A stretch of 64,000 nt of DNA, taken from assembly GCA_965655795.1 (NCBI GenBank), contig CBFHHY010000003.1, positions 96,004 through 160,003 on the forward strand. Reading direction: 5' to 3'. Numbering within the stretch: position 1 is the stretch's first letter; each line of letters begins with the position of its first letter. The position numbers were made by a program, and so were the translations under genes. Below the pieces are notes generated by a model. It saw only the letters and a list, made by a program, of their open reading frames with translations. It was not told the origin of the DNA and searched no databases. Source of the stretch: TMED14 sp002167805. Its GTDB lineage: Bacteria > Bacteroidota > Bacteroidia > Flavobacteriales > Schleiferiaceae. This document shows positions 27,781 to 37,186 of this stretch, piece by piece.

Positions 27781-28698
27781 TCAAAAAATAACTTCAAACA
27801 ACGCTCCCATTAACAAGCTAGAGGTTAACAAATATCTCAATCTTTTTGGATAAATGTAATCTTTCAAATTGACTAAATGAGGTCCAAAAAAAACAGCTAA
27901 TAAAGAAACATAGCTACTAGAATCATTAATGAAAATGGATAATAAAACAGTATAAGTTATCCCTAGCCAACTTAACATTAAGCCTCTCCTTTTTGCCTTT
28001 TTTGCGCTCATTAAAGCACGAATTGTTTGAACAAACGCAAATATTGCCCAGAAAAAAATAATCAATTCACCTATTGATGGCAGATCAAGAAATATATTTT
28101 TAAAGGATTTAATCATACTAGAAAAGAGAAAGTCTAATGATCTTAATCCAAAAACAAAGAATAAGCTTACGGGTAGCAGCCAGGCAATAAATATTTGCAG
28201 AATTGATCTTAACCTAAATTTAAATTCAACTGACGGAGCTAATACTGAAGGAATAATAAAAGAAAAAAGATACGGGTTCAATATCCCTAAAAATGCAGCA
28301 AAAAAGCCTAGATTCGATCTTGTTCGCAAACTAATCTTCCTCTCATCAAAAAGCTCAAAAGCAATTGCTAGCCATACAGACGCTCCAACACTTAGAAGAG
28401 CCTCTCTCCAGGTAATAGGCGAATTTGAAAGTGCGACTAATAAACACCACCACGACCAACCTAGGAGATAATTAGACGATAAATAGCGGCTACGATAAAC
28501 AAGAATTACATTGATTAACCAAGAAGCTATACCAATTGATAACGGTCCAATCCAAAATTCAAAACTAAAATCAAAAGCACTTTTTTGTCTTAAAAAATTA
28601 AGTAAAGCAGTGCCAGTTGCGGTGCAAAAAACAAGGAAAACAGCAATTCCGGGGTGAGAGTTTCTAAAAATGTGATTCTTTGGTAGCACGTTATGCAT
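27781..28698 (-). CDS. DUF6427-type polytopic membrane protein
   Basis: A 305-residue very hydrophobic protein with about nine or ten transmembrane helices and short basic loops (SAKKAKRRG, YPKRLRY). It resembles the Bacteroidota DUF6427 family by length, hydrophobic profile and the N-terminal FRNSHPGIAVFLVF-type start; the assignment is from memory of the family. No transport or catalytic motif is evident. It is divergent from the small membrane protein at 28727, with only 28 nt between the two start codons. Function unknown. Confidence 0.7.
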   Translation of the reverse strand: MHNVLPKNHIFRNSHPGIAVFLVFCTATGTALLNFLRQKSAFDFSFEFWIGPLSIGIASWLINVILVYRSRYLSSNYLLGWSWWCLLVALSNSPITWREALLSVGASVWLAIAFELFDERKISLRTRSNLGFFAAFLGILNPYLFSFIIPSVLAPSVEFKFRLRSILQIFIAWLLPVSLFFVFGLRSLDFLFSSMIKSFKNIFLDLPSIGELIIFFWAIFAFVQTIRALMSAKKAKRRGLMLSWLGITYTVLLSIFINDSSSYVSLLAVFFGPHLVNLKDYIYPKRLRYLLTSSLLMGALFEVIF

Positions 28699-28726
28699 TA
28701 AATTTGTTCAAAAATAACAGTACAAT

Positions 28727-28900
28727 ATGCCATTACGATTTTTTTTTGAAAATATACTAGGAGGGCTTTTCGAGCTAACCTTTAAAATTTTACCCATTCT
28801 GGGAAATAATATGAATTACTTTTTCATGGCCATCATTGCAGGTCTCGGGGTATATTGGTTGCTAGAGATGTTAAAGCATCAGAAAGCGGGAGAAAAGTAA
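28727..28900 (+). CDS. Small membrane protein, 57 aa (DUF6341-like)
   Basis: A short gene reading MPLRFFFENILGGLFELTFK then one transmembrane helix (about 31-47, YFFMAIIAGLGVYWLLEML) and a basic tail ending HQKAGEK. The size, the amphipathic start and the position next to a DUF6427 gene fit the small DUF6341 family of Flavobacteriia, which I recall as its neighbour. It starts 28 nt from the divergent DUF6427 gene. The two may form a membrane complex; this is inferred from neighbourhood only. Confidence 0.6.
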   Translation: MPLRFFFENILGGLFELTFKILPILGNNMNYFFMAIIAGLGVYWLLEMLKHQKAGEK

Positions 28901-28989
28901 TTTGAATTTTACGGAGATAAATTCTTCTGTTTGACCTAACAAGTATTTGAGTATATTTAGACCTGATCTAAATTAAAATACTTAAACAC

Positions 28990-30123
28990 ATGAATATTAA
29001 GAAAATCATACCAATAAGTTTATTGGTTTTTACGTTTACCGCATGTACAGAATTGTCTGAGGATGATGTTCGAGAATTTACAATTAATCATATTGAAAAT
29101 CAAGTAGGTTATGAAGATGCCGTTGAAGGATTTGTAAATGGACTTTCTAATGATCTTATAGCTTGGACAAACCCTGTATGGAGAAGCACTCCATATGAAT
29201 ACAGTACAGAAGGTGTAGATGGAAGCGCATTTTATGAAGATTCCATTAAAGTAAACATTCATGACATTTATATAATGGGCAACCATGCAAATGTCTTTGG
29301 GACCATCCGATTTTACATTGATGGCGTTACTACAACCTATAGAAATTTTTCAGGTATAGTGGGTAAAGAAAATGGAGAACTAAAATGGCAGCGTTGGATT
29401 GGAGTTGATAACCAAAATTTAGCCCAAGGTTTCCTTTGGCCATCGACCGAAATTGAGGGTGGATTATCGGCATACAATGAAATGCGCAATGCAATGATGA
29501 ATTTAGAATTTGAATTGGCGAAATTCATCTCTGATACACTAGTTGAAAAAGACCCAGAATGGGCTACTGCTCATTTGGGCCAAATGCAATATTATTGGGC
29601 GAAACAAGATGATCTAAAACTCAAAGAGGTTATGGAGTTGGCATTGTCAAAATGTGAAAATGCGAGTAGAGCAGAAGAGCACTTTATAAAATCTTACACT
29701 AGAGATCGAGAAGTAGGACAACATGAGCTGGAATTAGCAATGTTACACGCGCCAGACGATCCAATGATTCGAGTATGGTATGCTTGGGGGTTAGAGGATA
29801 ATAAACTTGCAATTGACATTATAAAACGTGCTTGGTGGAGACTCCCTGAACATGGTGGTGTGAATAATATGCTTGGATACAAGTACATGGCAGATGGAAA
29901 CATGGAAAAAGCAAAAAAGCACTTTGAAATTTTCACAAGAGCTAATGCCGAAGTTCCAAATGGTTACGATTCTTACGGTGATTATTATATTGAAGCAGGT
30001 GAATACGAAAAAGCAAAAGAAATGTTTCTTAAGGCATACGATTTAGATAGTAATTGGATCGTGTCAAAAGAAAAAGCAGAAAGAATAGAGAAACGAATGA
30101 ATCGAGTTAACTCAGAAGAATGA
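28990..30123 (+). CDS. Lipoprotein with NTF2-like and TPR domains
   Basis: A 377-residue exported lipoprotein: signal peptide ending VFTFTAC, with C19 lipidated. Residues about 30-150 look like a SnoaL/NTF2-like alpha+beta barrel (LIAWTNPVWRSTPYEYS, NHANVFGTIRFYIDGV, ENGELKWQRWIGVD), often seen in small-molecule or scaffolding roles. Residues about 155-377 hold tetratricopeptide-like helices (VNNMLGYKYMADGNMEKAKK, GYDSYGDYYIEAGEYEKAKE). No catalytic residues can be named. It stands alone between the DUF6427/small-protein pair and purD, with a strong bidirectional terminator after it. Confidence 0.75.
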   Translation: MNIKKIIPISLLVFTFTACTELSEDDVREFTINHIENQVGYEDAVEGFVNGLSNDLIAWTNPVWRSTPYEYSTEGVDGSAFYEDSIKVNIHDIYIMGNHANVFGTIRFYIDGVTTTYRNFSGIVGKENGELKWQRWIGVDNQNLAQGFLWPSTEIEGGLSAYNEMRNAMMNLEFELAKFISDTLVEKDPEWATAHLGQMQYYWAKQDDLKLKEVMELALSKCENASRAEEHFIKSYTRDREVGQHELELAMLHAPDDPMIRVWYAWGLEDNKLAIDIIKRAWWRLPEHGGVNNMLGYKYMADGNMEKAKKHFEIFTRANAEVPNGYDSYGDYYIEAGEYEKAKEMFLKAYDLDSNWIVSKEKAERIEKRMNRVNSEE

Positions 30124-30145
30124 TTTCCAAGTTACTTTAAATTAC

Positions 30146-30178
30146 AAAAAGCCTTGCTCAATTTAAGCAAGGCTTTTT
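30146..30178. terminator. Bidirectional Rho-independent terminator
   Basis: A perfect 13-bp stem aaaaagccttgct / agcaaggcttttt with a 7-nt loop, flanked by A and T runs so that it works on both strands. It ends the lipoprotein gene (stop 30123) and overlaps the last codon of the convergent purD (stop at 30178-30180). Confidence 0.9.
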
Positions 30179-31464
30179 TATTTAATCCCTAAATCTTTAC
30201 CAATATCTGCCCTGTAGTATTCTCCCTCAAATTCAATTGATTTCAAGGAGCTGTATGCTTTATCTCTAGCCACAGATGGCTCTTTATGAAGTCCAGTTAC
30301 ACAGAAAACGCGGCCTCCATCAGTGACGATTTCATTTTCCATCAACTTTGTTCCTGCCTGAAATACGATTGTATCCTTTTGATTCTGTTTATCAATCTCT
30401 TTTATTACAATCCCTTTCATGTATTTGCCAGGATAGCCTTTACTGACCTTCATGACGGTAATTGCAGTCTCTTCTTTAACCTTTAATGGTCGTGTGATTA
30501 TTCGTTTTTCTGCTGTCTCTTTTAAAATCTCCAGAAGGTCCTCATCAATCCTAGGCAAAACAGCCTCAGTCTCTGGATCACCCATTCGACAATTATATTC
30601 TATGACTTTAACACCCTTTTGAGTATGAATAAGACCAAAGAAAATAAAACCCACATATTCTATTTTATCTTTCGATAAACCCAAAATAGTGGGTTCAATT
30701 ATTTTATGCTTCACTTCGTTAAGAATTGACTCGGATATAAATGGCACTGGAGATACCGCCCCCATTCCGCCTGTGTTCAAACCTTTATCTCCCTCTCCTA
30801 TTCGCTTATAATCTTTTGCTTCTGGAAGAAGTAAATACCCATTACCATCCGTTAAAACAAATATGGAAAACTCGATCCCTTCTAGAAATTCTTCTACAAC
30901 AACTTTTGAAGAAGCTTCTCCAAACTTCTCATCAAGAAGCATTTCCTTGACTTCCTCTTTTGCATGGTTTAAATCATTATGAATTACCACACCCTTTCCT
31001 CCCGCAAGGCCATCCGCCTTCAAAACATAGGGTTTATGAATCTCATTTAAATGTTCAATAGCTTCTGAAAGTTGATCTTTTCGGAAAGTTTTATGATCTG
31101 CTGTAGGTATACTGTGACGCTGCATAAATTTTTTTGAAAAATCTTTACTCCCTTCGAGGCCTGCGCCTTTTTTCTTAGGGCCAATAAAGTATATTTCAGA
31201 TAAAGCTTTGGTGTCTGAAAAATAATCTGCTAAGCCTTTTACTAAAGGGTCTTCAGGCCCAACGATAACCATGTCAATAGAAAATTTTATGCAAAACTCT
31301 CTTACTTTATCAAAATCCTTCCAATTTAAATCTATTTGATCCCCATATTTCATAACCCCTGGGTTACCTGGAGCTACGTATAGCTTTTTTAATAACTGAC
31401 TCTTAGAAATTTTCCATGCCAATGCAGATTCACGTCCCCCAGAACCAAATAATAATACATTCAT
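30178..31464 (-). CDS. purD: Phosphoribosylamine-glycine ligase
   Basis: A 428-residue ATP-grasp enzyme that joins glycine to phosphoribosylamine in step two of purine synthesis. The N-domain begins MNVLLFGSGGRESALAWKI. The ATP-grasp region has KADGLAGGKGVVI, VEEFLEGIEFS and NTGGMGAVSPVP; the C-domain contains EYNCRMGDPETEAVLPR. Length is typical. With purQ it is the second purine gene in the window, but the two are unlinked. A -7 box (TATTTTTG) lies 16 nt before the ATG. Confidence 0.95.
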   Translation of the reverse strand: MNVLLFGSGGRESALAWKISKSQLLKKLYVAPGNPGVMKYGDQIDLNWKDFDKVREFCIKFSIDMVIVGPEDPLVKGLADYFSDTKALSEIYFIGPKKKGAGLEGSKDFSKKFMQRHSIPTADHKTFRKDQLSEAIEHLNEIHKPYVLKADGLAGGKGVVIHNDLNHAKEEVKEMLLDEKFGEASSKVVVEEFLEGIEFSIFVLTDGNGYLLLPEAKDYKRIGEGDKGLNTGGMGAVSPVPFISESILNEVKHKIIEPTILGLSKDKIEYVGFIFFGLIHTQKGVKVIEYNCRMGDPETEAVLPRIDEDLLEILKETAEKRIITRPLKVKEETAITVMKVSKGYPGKYMKGIVIKEIDKQNQKDTIVFQAGTKLMENEIVTDGGRVFCVTGLHKEPSVARDKAYSSLKSIEFEGEYYRADIGKDLGIK

Positions 31465-31480
31465 TTTTTTCTATTTATAT

Positions 31481-31488
31481 CAAAAATA
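31481..31488 (-). promoter_or_regulatory. -7 box for purD
   Basis: TATTTTTG on the minus strand, 16 nt before the purD ATG at 31464. Confidence 0.45.
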
Positions 31489-31559
31489 CGACGTTAAAAA
31501 TTCTTATCTCGAAGTTGATTTTTTTCTTTAAATAGTTTTAAAATATTTAATTAAAGATT

Positions 31560-33470
31560 ATGAACTTCACGTATCTTTTGAATGTGAATTCTATCGAACT
31601 AGAGAAAATTGATATTGTAATAATTTTTGCAATACTCGCAATAATTATTTCCTTAGGAATTTGGGTTGGGCAGCGTTCAAAAAAATCATTAGAAGGATTT
31701 TTTCTTGGAGGCAGAAATATTCCATGGGCTCTTGCAGGGTTATCTATGGTCGCAACTACTTTCGCTGCTGATACTCCATTAGCAGTTACTGAAATAATAG
31801 GTATGAATGGCGTTTCTGGTAATTGGATATGGTGGAATTTACTTGCTGGAGGAATGCTTACATCAATTGTATTTTCTCCTCTGTGGCGAAAAGCAGGTGT
31901 TGTAACCGAAGCAGAATTAATTGAATTAAGGTATTCGGGTAAACCTGCGTTTTTCCTCCGTCTATTTCGTGCAATTTATCTTGGTTTTTTTATCAATATT
32001 TTAATTCTGGGATGGGTTCATCTTGCGATGATATCCGTTCTTGAGGGTTTATTTGGCATTTCGTATGAATACTCTTTGGGAATAACAACCCTGATAACCT
32101 TATTAGTAGCTATTTATGCTGCTCTTTCAGGACTACTAGGTGTAGTTGTGACGGATGCGCTGCAATTTATAATAGCCATGATAGGGAGTATCGCCCTCGC
32201 CATATTTGTTATTCAATCAGAAGAAGTCGGCGGACTTTCTGGATTAAAATCATCCCTTTCAGAAAATCAAATAAACTTCTTCCCTCGATTTACAAGCGAT
32301 AATTCATATGGTTTTACAATTGGAATCGGTGCATTTTTCGCATACTTTGGAATGATGTGGTGGAGCACCTGGTATCCCGGTGCGGAGCCTGGTGGAGGGG
32401 GGTATATTGCACAAAGAATAATGAGCTCAAAAAATGAGTCCCACGCAATAGGAGCAACTTTACTTTTCAATTTTGCACATTATGCTTTGAGGCCATGGCC
32501 ATGGATTTTAGTCGGTTTAGCAGCATTGTCACTTTTTAATGTTGAAACCCATACCCCAGTTGAGCTAAAAAAAGAATTACAACAGGTAAGAGCCATGGAT
32601 GGATATTCACCAAAATGGCTTTCGGGCGAAGCCAGTCCAAGTAAATTTTCAGATGCAACTAAAGTTTTAATCGTTCGAGAAGGGCTAAGAAAGTTTGCAG
32701 TAAATAATCCAAGACTTGCAGAAGCCATAAATTATGAGATTAATCCTAGATTTGGATATATATATGCTATGAAACACTACCTACCAAAAGGTTGGATGGG
32801 TTTAATGTTAGTAGCCTTCTTTAGCGCCTATATGAGCACAATTTCGACACAATTAAATTGGGGTGCGTCTTATTTAATTAATGATGTTTGGCTTCGAATA
32901 AAAAAGAAACCTGCAAAAGATAAAGCCATCATTCAAAATAGCAGATGGCTTCTATTAATTTTAGCTCTTTTGAGTCTTTTAGTTTCTACACAAATAGAAA
33001 GTATATCTGGTGTGTGGAAATTTATCATGGAGTGTGGTGCTGGACTAGGCTTAGTATTAATTTTAAGATGGTTTTGGGGAAGGATTAATGCTTGGGTAGA
33101 AATAACAGCTACTATAACACCATTCATTGGATACGCTATTTCCAGATATTTTTTTCATCTTGAGTTTCCTCATTCGTTTTTTTTTACTGTAAGCTTGACA
33201 ACCCTTTCATGGTTAGTCGTTTTATTTTGCACGAAAGAATCAAAACAATGGGGAAATTTTAAATCACAAGTATTTAAAAATGAAACTACCTCAATAAGTG
33301 TTCTATTGTTTAGATGGGTTCTTGCTGTAATTTCAGCTTATTCACTTCTATTTGGTATTGGTTCATCTTTACTGCATGGAACTCTTGAGTCCATACTATA
33401 CTTTATTTCATCAATTATAAGCGCTTTACTATTAATTAAAAGTTATAAAAAACAATCTATACTTGATTAA
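31560..33470 (+). CDS. Sodium:solute symporter family transporter
   Basis: A 636-residue inner-membrane transporter of the SSS family. About fourteen hydrophobic helices are visible, with the family's GRNIPWALAGLSMVATTFAA (about 52-71) in TM2, DTPLAVTEIIG, and the SFSAYMSTISTQLN-type Na2-site segment (FFSAYMSTISTQLNWGASYL, near 420). A larger loop (about 330-400) between helices is soluble. The substrate cannot be told; similar Bacteroidota proteins are annotated only as sodium:solute symporters. The photolyase-like gene begins at the very next base after the stop, so the two are co-transcribed. Confidence 0.85.
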   Translation: MNFTYLLNVNSIELEKIDIVIIFAILAIIISLGIWVGQRSKKSLEGFFLGGRNIPWALAGLSMVATTFAADTPLAVTEIIGMNGVSGNWIWWNLLAGGMLTSIVFSPLWRKAGVVTEAELIELRYSGKPAFFLRLFRAIYLGFFINILILGWVHLAMISVLEGLFGISYEYSLGITTLITLLVAIYAALSGLLGVVVTDALQFIIAMIGSIALAIFVIQSEEVGGLSGLKSSLSENQINFFPRFTSDNSYGFTIGIGAFFAYFGMMWWSTWYPGAEPGGGGYIAQRIMSSKNESHAIGATLLFNFAHYALRPWPWILVGLAALSLFNVETHTPVELKKELQQVRAMDGYSPKWLSGEASPSKFSDATKVLIVREGLRKFAVNNPRLAEAINYEINPRFGYIYAMKHYLPKGWMGLMLVAFFSAYMSTISTQLNWGASYLINDVWLRIKKKPAKDKAIIQNSRWLLLILALLSLLVSTQIESISGVWKFIMECGAGLGLVLILRWFWGRINAWVEITATITPFIGYAISRYFFHLEFPHSFFFTVSLTTLSWLVVLFCTKESKQWGNFKSQVFKNETTSISVLLFRWVLAVISAYSLLFGIGSSLLHGTLESILYFISSIISALLLIKSYKKQSILD

Positions 33471-34952
33471 ATGAATACCATAAATATTGTTTTTCCTCAT
33501 CAACTATTCAAGGAAAACCCTCTCATTGAAAAAGAAGGTGAGTTTTACTTAGTTGAAGAACCTTTATATTTTCAATACTTCAAGTTCCATGTTCAGAAAT
33601 TAATCTTACATAGATCTTCCATGAAGTTCTATCATGAGTTTTTATTAAAAAAGAACAAAAATGTAAATTATTTGGACTTTTCAGATTTAAATTCTGACAT
33701 ACGAAAATTAATTCCTTATTTAAAAAAACAAGGTTGTCAAAAAATAAACTACATAGATACAAATGATAACTATCTAGAGAGAAGGCTCAGTCAAACAGCG
33801 AAAAATCAAAAAATTCAGTTGCACAAAACTGTAAGTCCCATGTTTTTAAACTCATCTCTTGATTTAAAAACATTTTTTGATTCAAAAAAGAAAAAATTCT
33901 ATCAAACCTCTTTCTATATAAGTCAAAGAAAAAAATTAAAAATTTTAATAGATTCTGGAGATAGTCCCGTAGGAGGGAAATGGAGCTTTGATACAGAGAA
34001 TAGAAAAAAATATCCAAAAGAAAAAGCCCCTCCAAAAGTTGCTGAATTAGCTGTAGATCATTTATTTCAAGAAGCATCAAGCTATGTTCAAAAAAATTTT
34101 AAATCCAATCCTGGAATATTTACCGATAAACCCATTTATCCGCATAATCATGAATTAGCAGATGAGTGGTTAGAACTATTCCTAAAAAATAGATTGTCGG
34201 ATTTCGGCACTTATGAGGATGCAATCGTTCAAAATGAGTTTTTTTTAAATCATAGTGTTTTATCCCCACTTCTTAATTGTGGATTAATTACACCTGAACA
34301 AATCATAAATAAAGTTTTGCTGTTTCAAGATAAATATCCTTTAAACTCAATTGAAGGATTTATAAGGCAAATCATCGGCTGGAGAGAATTTATTAGAGGG
34401 ATTTACAATGTAAAAGGAAGTGTTGAACGAACCACTAACTTTTTCAGATTTAATAGGAAGATTCCTTCATCTTTTTATGATGGAACTACAGGGATTTTAC
34501 CCGTGGATATTACAATAAAAAAAGTTCAAAAAACAGCTTATAATCACCACATAGAAAGACTTATGGTAATTGGCAACTTTATGATGTTATGCGAATTTGA
34601 TCCCGATGAAGTTTATAGATGGTTTATGGAACATTATGTCGATGCTTATGATTGGGTTATGGTACCTAATGTTTATGGGATGAGTCAATTCGCTGACGGA
34701 GGTTTAATGTCTTCAAAGCCTTACATATCAAGTAGCAATTATCTAAAAAAAATGAGTGATTTTCCTGATGGGGATTGGAGACAGATTTGGGATGGCTTGT
34801 ATTGGAGATTTATAGATTTAAATAGAGAATTATTTAATAAAAATATACGAATGAAATTTATGGTTAATATGTTAGATAAAATGACCCCTGAGAAAAAGGA
34901 ATCCCATTTTAAAATCGCAAAATCATACTTGTCTAAATTGGATCAGTCCTGA
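33471..34952 (+). CDS. Cryptochrome/photolyase-related protein (bacterial (6-4) photolyase / FeS-BCP type) without cluster cysteines
   Basis: A 493-residue flavoprotein of the deoxyribodipyrimidine-photolyase-related family: N-terminal Rossmann part with FPHQLF, then the helical FAD domain with EGFIRQIIGWREFIRGIYN (about 298-316), HHIERLMVIGNF, DAYDWVMVPNVYGMSQFADG and the late SSKPYISSSNYLKKMSDF. This family normally binds a [4Fe-4S] cluster through four cysteines (C350, C438, C441, C454 in Agrobacterium PhrB). Here the matching positions are P344, P432, D435 and a shortened loop (DWRQIWDGLYW); the whole protein has only three cysteines, none at these sites. It probably repairs UV lesions or senses light without the cluster. 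It abuts the symporter gene with no spacer. Confidence 0.85.
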   Translation: MNTINIVFPHQLFKENPLIEKEGEFYLVEEPLYFQYFKFHVQKLILHRSSMKFYHEFLLKKNKNVNYLDFSDLNSDIRKLIPYLKKQGCQKINYIDTNDNYLERRLSQTAKNQKIQLHKTVSPMFLNSSLDLKTFFDSKKKKFYQTSFYISQRKKLKILIDSGDSPVGGKWSFDTENRKKYPKEKAPPKVAELAVDHLFQEASSYVQKNFKSNPGIFTDKPIYPHNHELADEWLELFLKNRLSDFGTYEDAIVQNEFFLNHSVLSPLLNCGLITPEQIINKVLLFQDKYPLNSIEGFIRQIIGWREFIRGIYNVKGSVERTTNFFRFNRKIPSSFYDGTTGILPVDITIKKVQKTAYNHHIERLMVIGNFMMLCEFDPDEVYRWFMEHYVDAYDWVMVPNVYGMSQFADGGLMSSKPYISSSNYLKKMSDFPDGDWRQIWDGLYWRFIDLNRELFNKNIRMKFMVNMLDKMTPEKKESHFKIAKSYLSKLDQS

Positions 34953-34997
34953 TTTTAGCCTTTAATTCTCAACTTATGATAATCATAACAAAAGAAT

Positions 34998-35027
34998 AAA
35001 AAACCCACTCAAACAGGTGGGTTTTTT
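34998..35027. terminator. Bidirectional terminator between photolyase-like gene and tRNA-Ala
   Basis: An 11-bp stem aaaaaacccac / gtgggtttttt with an 8-nt loop. It lies 45 nt after the photolyase stop and directly after the 3' end of tRNA-Ala on the other strand, with A/T runs serving both directions. Confidence 0.85.
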
Positions 35028-35029
35028 AG

Positions 35030-35103
<74 letters not shown>

Positions 35104-35111
35104 CAGGGTGG

Positions 35112-35119
35112 CAAATATA
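35112..35119 (-). promoter_or_regulatory. -7 box for tRNA-Ala
   Basis: TATATTTG on the minus strand, ending 8 nt before the mature tRNA 5' end. It is useful as an internal ruler: transcription must start within those 8 nt or at the tRNA 5' end. Confidence 0.6.
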
Positions 35120-35128
35120 ATAGCATTT

Positions 35129-37186
35129 TCAATTCAGCTCATAACTTATTTGGAACATGAAGCTTCTTGGCTTGGAAAGTAATGCCGGCCTCGGACTAGA
35201 TAAACGGTTCATTAAATTCAAAATACCTATTTGAGCTTTCCAATCCTTATTAATACGATATTGCGCCCGAATATCAAAGAATAAGTCGCCATTATTCATG
35301 TAATATCTTGAATCTTGGACTCCAGGAACGTAAATTGATATTAAAGGATCCGTAAATATCGCATCAATATTTTCCATAAATGAATTGTATCGGAGACTAA
35401 GACCCACTGAAAAATTTTTCCAAATCATCTCCATATCGCCTTTAATGATATTTCGATAACGATACTTTAGCATTTTTCTACTGGGGTCCAATGAAGTACT
35501 TGTGTATGACATTTCCTCTCCATCAACATCATATTGATAAACTACATCAGGGTTAATTGAAATTGGATTTGAATATGTATGACTTATAAAACTTTGGATT
35601 TTAAAACCCATGAAATTTATTTCATTTGCCAAAATTGTCTCAATCCCCATAATTCTTGTTGGACCCACATTAAGTGAAGTGAAGCCATAATTTGATAGCG
35701 TGGCATTAGGGACTGAGTCCCATTTGCCAAAAGTAAACTCCATCATTTCGTTAAATCTTGTCTGGAAAAATGCCACATCTAAATATCCTTTTAATAAATT
35801 TCTAAACTTATAGAGTTGTTTAAACCCAACCTCTCCTGTCCATCCACTTTCCGGTCTGATATTTGGGTTTGGAAAAACCTTCAACTCTCCTGCAGAAGAG
35901 GATGAGTACATTTCTGCTACCGAAGGAAATCTATAACCTTGGGCAAAAGAAGTTCTAAAGTGAGTCCCTTTTAAAAATTGATAATGACCACCAAATCTAA
36001 ATACCGGTTTATTGGATTGCAGTCCATCAATTCCATAATTTTCCCACCTTGCTCCTCCGGTAAAATCAAACTTTTTAAAATTACCATTCATTTGAAAAAA
36101 TATTGCCTGATTCCCGGATAGGTGTCTTCCAGAAAAAAGTGGACTCTCCATCGAGTTCGATGAAATTAACAGGCCTGAGGTATAAGTCCAATTTTTATTT
36201 TGAAATAACTGAAGCAAATATTCTAAATGTCCTGTGTTTGCCGAATTATCATAATTGTTGGTGTCCAATCCGGAAATATTTTGAAAACCAAGCCACCTTG
36301 ACCTAATTGTTTGCAGCAGACGTCCGTTGCGAATCTTTAAATACCCATTAATGGAACCTAAGTTACTTTGGGTTACGGTTGCCGAGGAATCTAAAGGCGT
36401 ATAACCAAATCTAAAATCCTCCCAAATCAATGATGAGCTTCTGTCAGATGACCAAACATTTGCATTAATACCTATCTCAAAATTATTAGATGGCTTATAT
36501 CTATATTTTCCATGAACTCTAATAGACTCATCTCCAACAAGATATTGAAACCCTTGATCATTTAATGCTTGACCATGGAAAACCCATCCATGCTTATTAT
36601 TTTCTCCTCTACTATCCGAATATGCAAATCGAATGGCTCCTTGGACTCTCACTTGGTTTGACCAATTCAAGCTATTTATTTTCGCTTGGTCATAAATTTC
36701 TGTCATTGTATTTACACGTATTCTCATCTCATCTGAAGGCTCCCACGTTCTTAAATGAATAACACCATTGAGAGCAGAGCTACCGTAAAGAGAAGATGCA
36801 GCACCCTTGACAATTTCAATTTGTTCAATAGCCTCCATAGGCATCGCGTTCCAAATTGCTCCGCCAGCATCGGGGCTTAATACAGGTAGGTCGTCTACTA
36901 GTAACAAAACCCTTGAGCCCGCCCCCAAGCTCCAACCACTGCCAGAACGAATATTTGCTTGCCCATCTTGAATTGTTACTCCTGGTGACATTTGGATCAC
37001 TTGTTCTATTCTTGAATTTGATTTTGATGTAAGTAATCTTTGAGGCAATACATCAATTGATACTGTAGTATTCTCGATGCTTTGCTCTGTTCGGTTAGCA
37101 GACACAACAGTTGTTTCAAGATTAACTATCGAATCAGCATCACTAAAAGTCGGAAGTAGCAAAAAAAGCACGCTTGATAAAGCCAT
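35129..37186 (-). CDS. TonB-dependent receptor (BtuB/FepA-like)
   Basis: A 685-residue outer-membrane receptor. A hydrophobic N-terminus (MALSSVLFLLLPTFSDAD) serves as signal peptide; the plug domain (about 25-145) shows ETTVVSANRTEQSIENTTVS, IEQVIQMSPGVTIQDG, VLLLVDDLPVLSP and IEQIEIVKGAASSLYGSSAL, followed by a 22-strand-size barrel ending SFMFQISYELN with a hydrophobic C-terminal strand. There is no carboxypeptidase-regulatory N-domain and no SusD partner, so it looks like a siderophore, cobalamin or metal receptor rather than a glycan one. No riboswitch is seen upstream. The 235-nt divergent gap to the SulP gene is very AT-rich. Confidence 0.85.
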   Translation of the reverse strand: MALSSVLFLLLPTFSDADSIVNLETTVVSANRTEQSIENTTVSIDVLPQRLLTSKSNSRIEQVIQMSPGVTIQDGQANIRSGSGWSLGAGSRVLLLVDDLPVLSPDAGGAIWNAMPMEAIEQIEIVKGAASSLYGSSALNGVIHLRTWEPSDEMRIRVNTMTEIYDQAKINSLNWSNQVRVQGAIRFAYSDSRGENNKHGWVFHGQALNDQGFQYLVGDESIRVHGKYRYKPSNNFEIGINANVWSSDRSSSLIWEDFRFGYTPLDSSATVTQSNLGSINGYLKIRNGRLLQTIRSRWLGFQNISGLDTNNYDNSANTGHLEYLLQLFQNKNWTYTSGLLISSNSMESPLFSGRHLSGNQAIFFQMNGNFKKFDFTGGARWENYGIDGLQSNKPVFRFGGHYQFLKGTHFRTSFAQGYRFPSVAEMYSSSSAGELKVFPNPNIRPESGWTGEVGFKQLYKFRNLLKGYLDVAFFQTRFNEMMEFTFGKWDSVPNATLSNYGFTSLNVGPTRIMGIETILANEINFMGFKIQSFISHTYSNPISINPDVVYQYDVDGEEMSYTSTSLDPSRKMLKYRYRNIIKGDMEMIWKNFSVGLSLRYNSFMENIDAIFTDPLISIYVPGVQDSRYYMNNGDLFFDIRAQYRINKDWKAQIGILNLMNRLSSPRPALLSKPRSFMFQISYELN

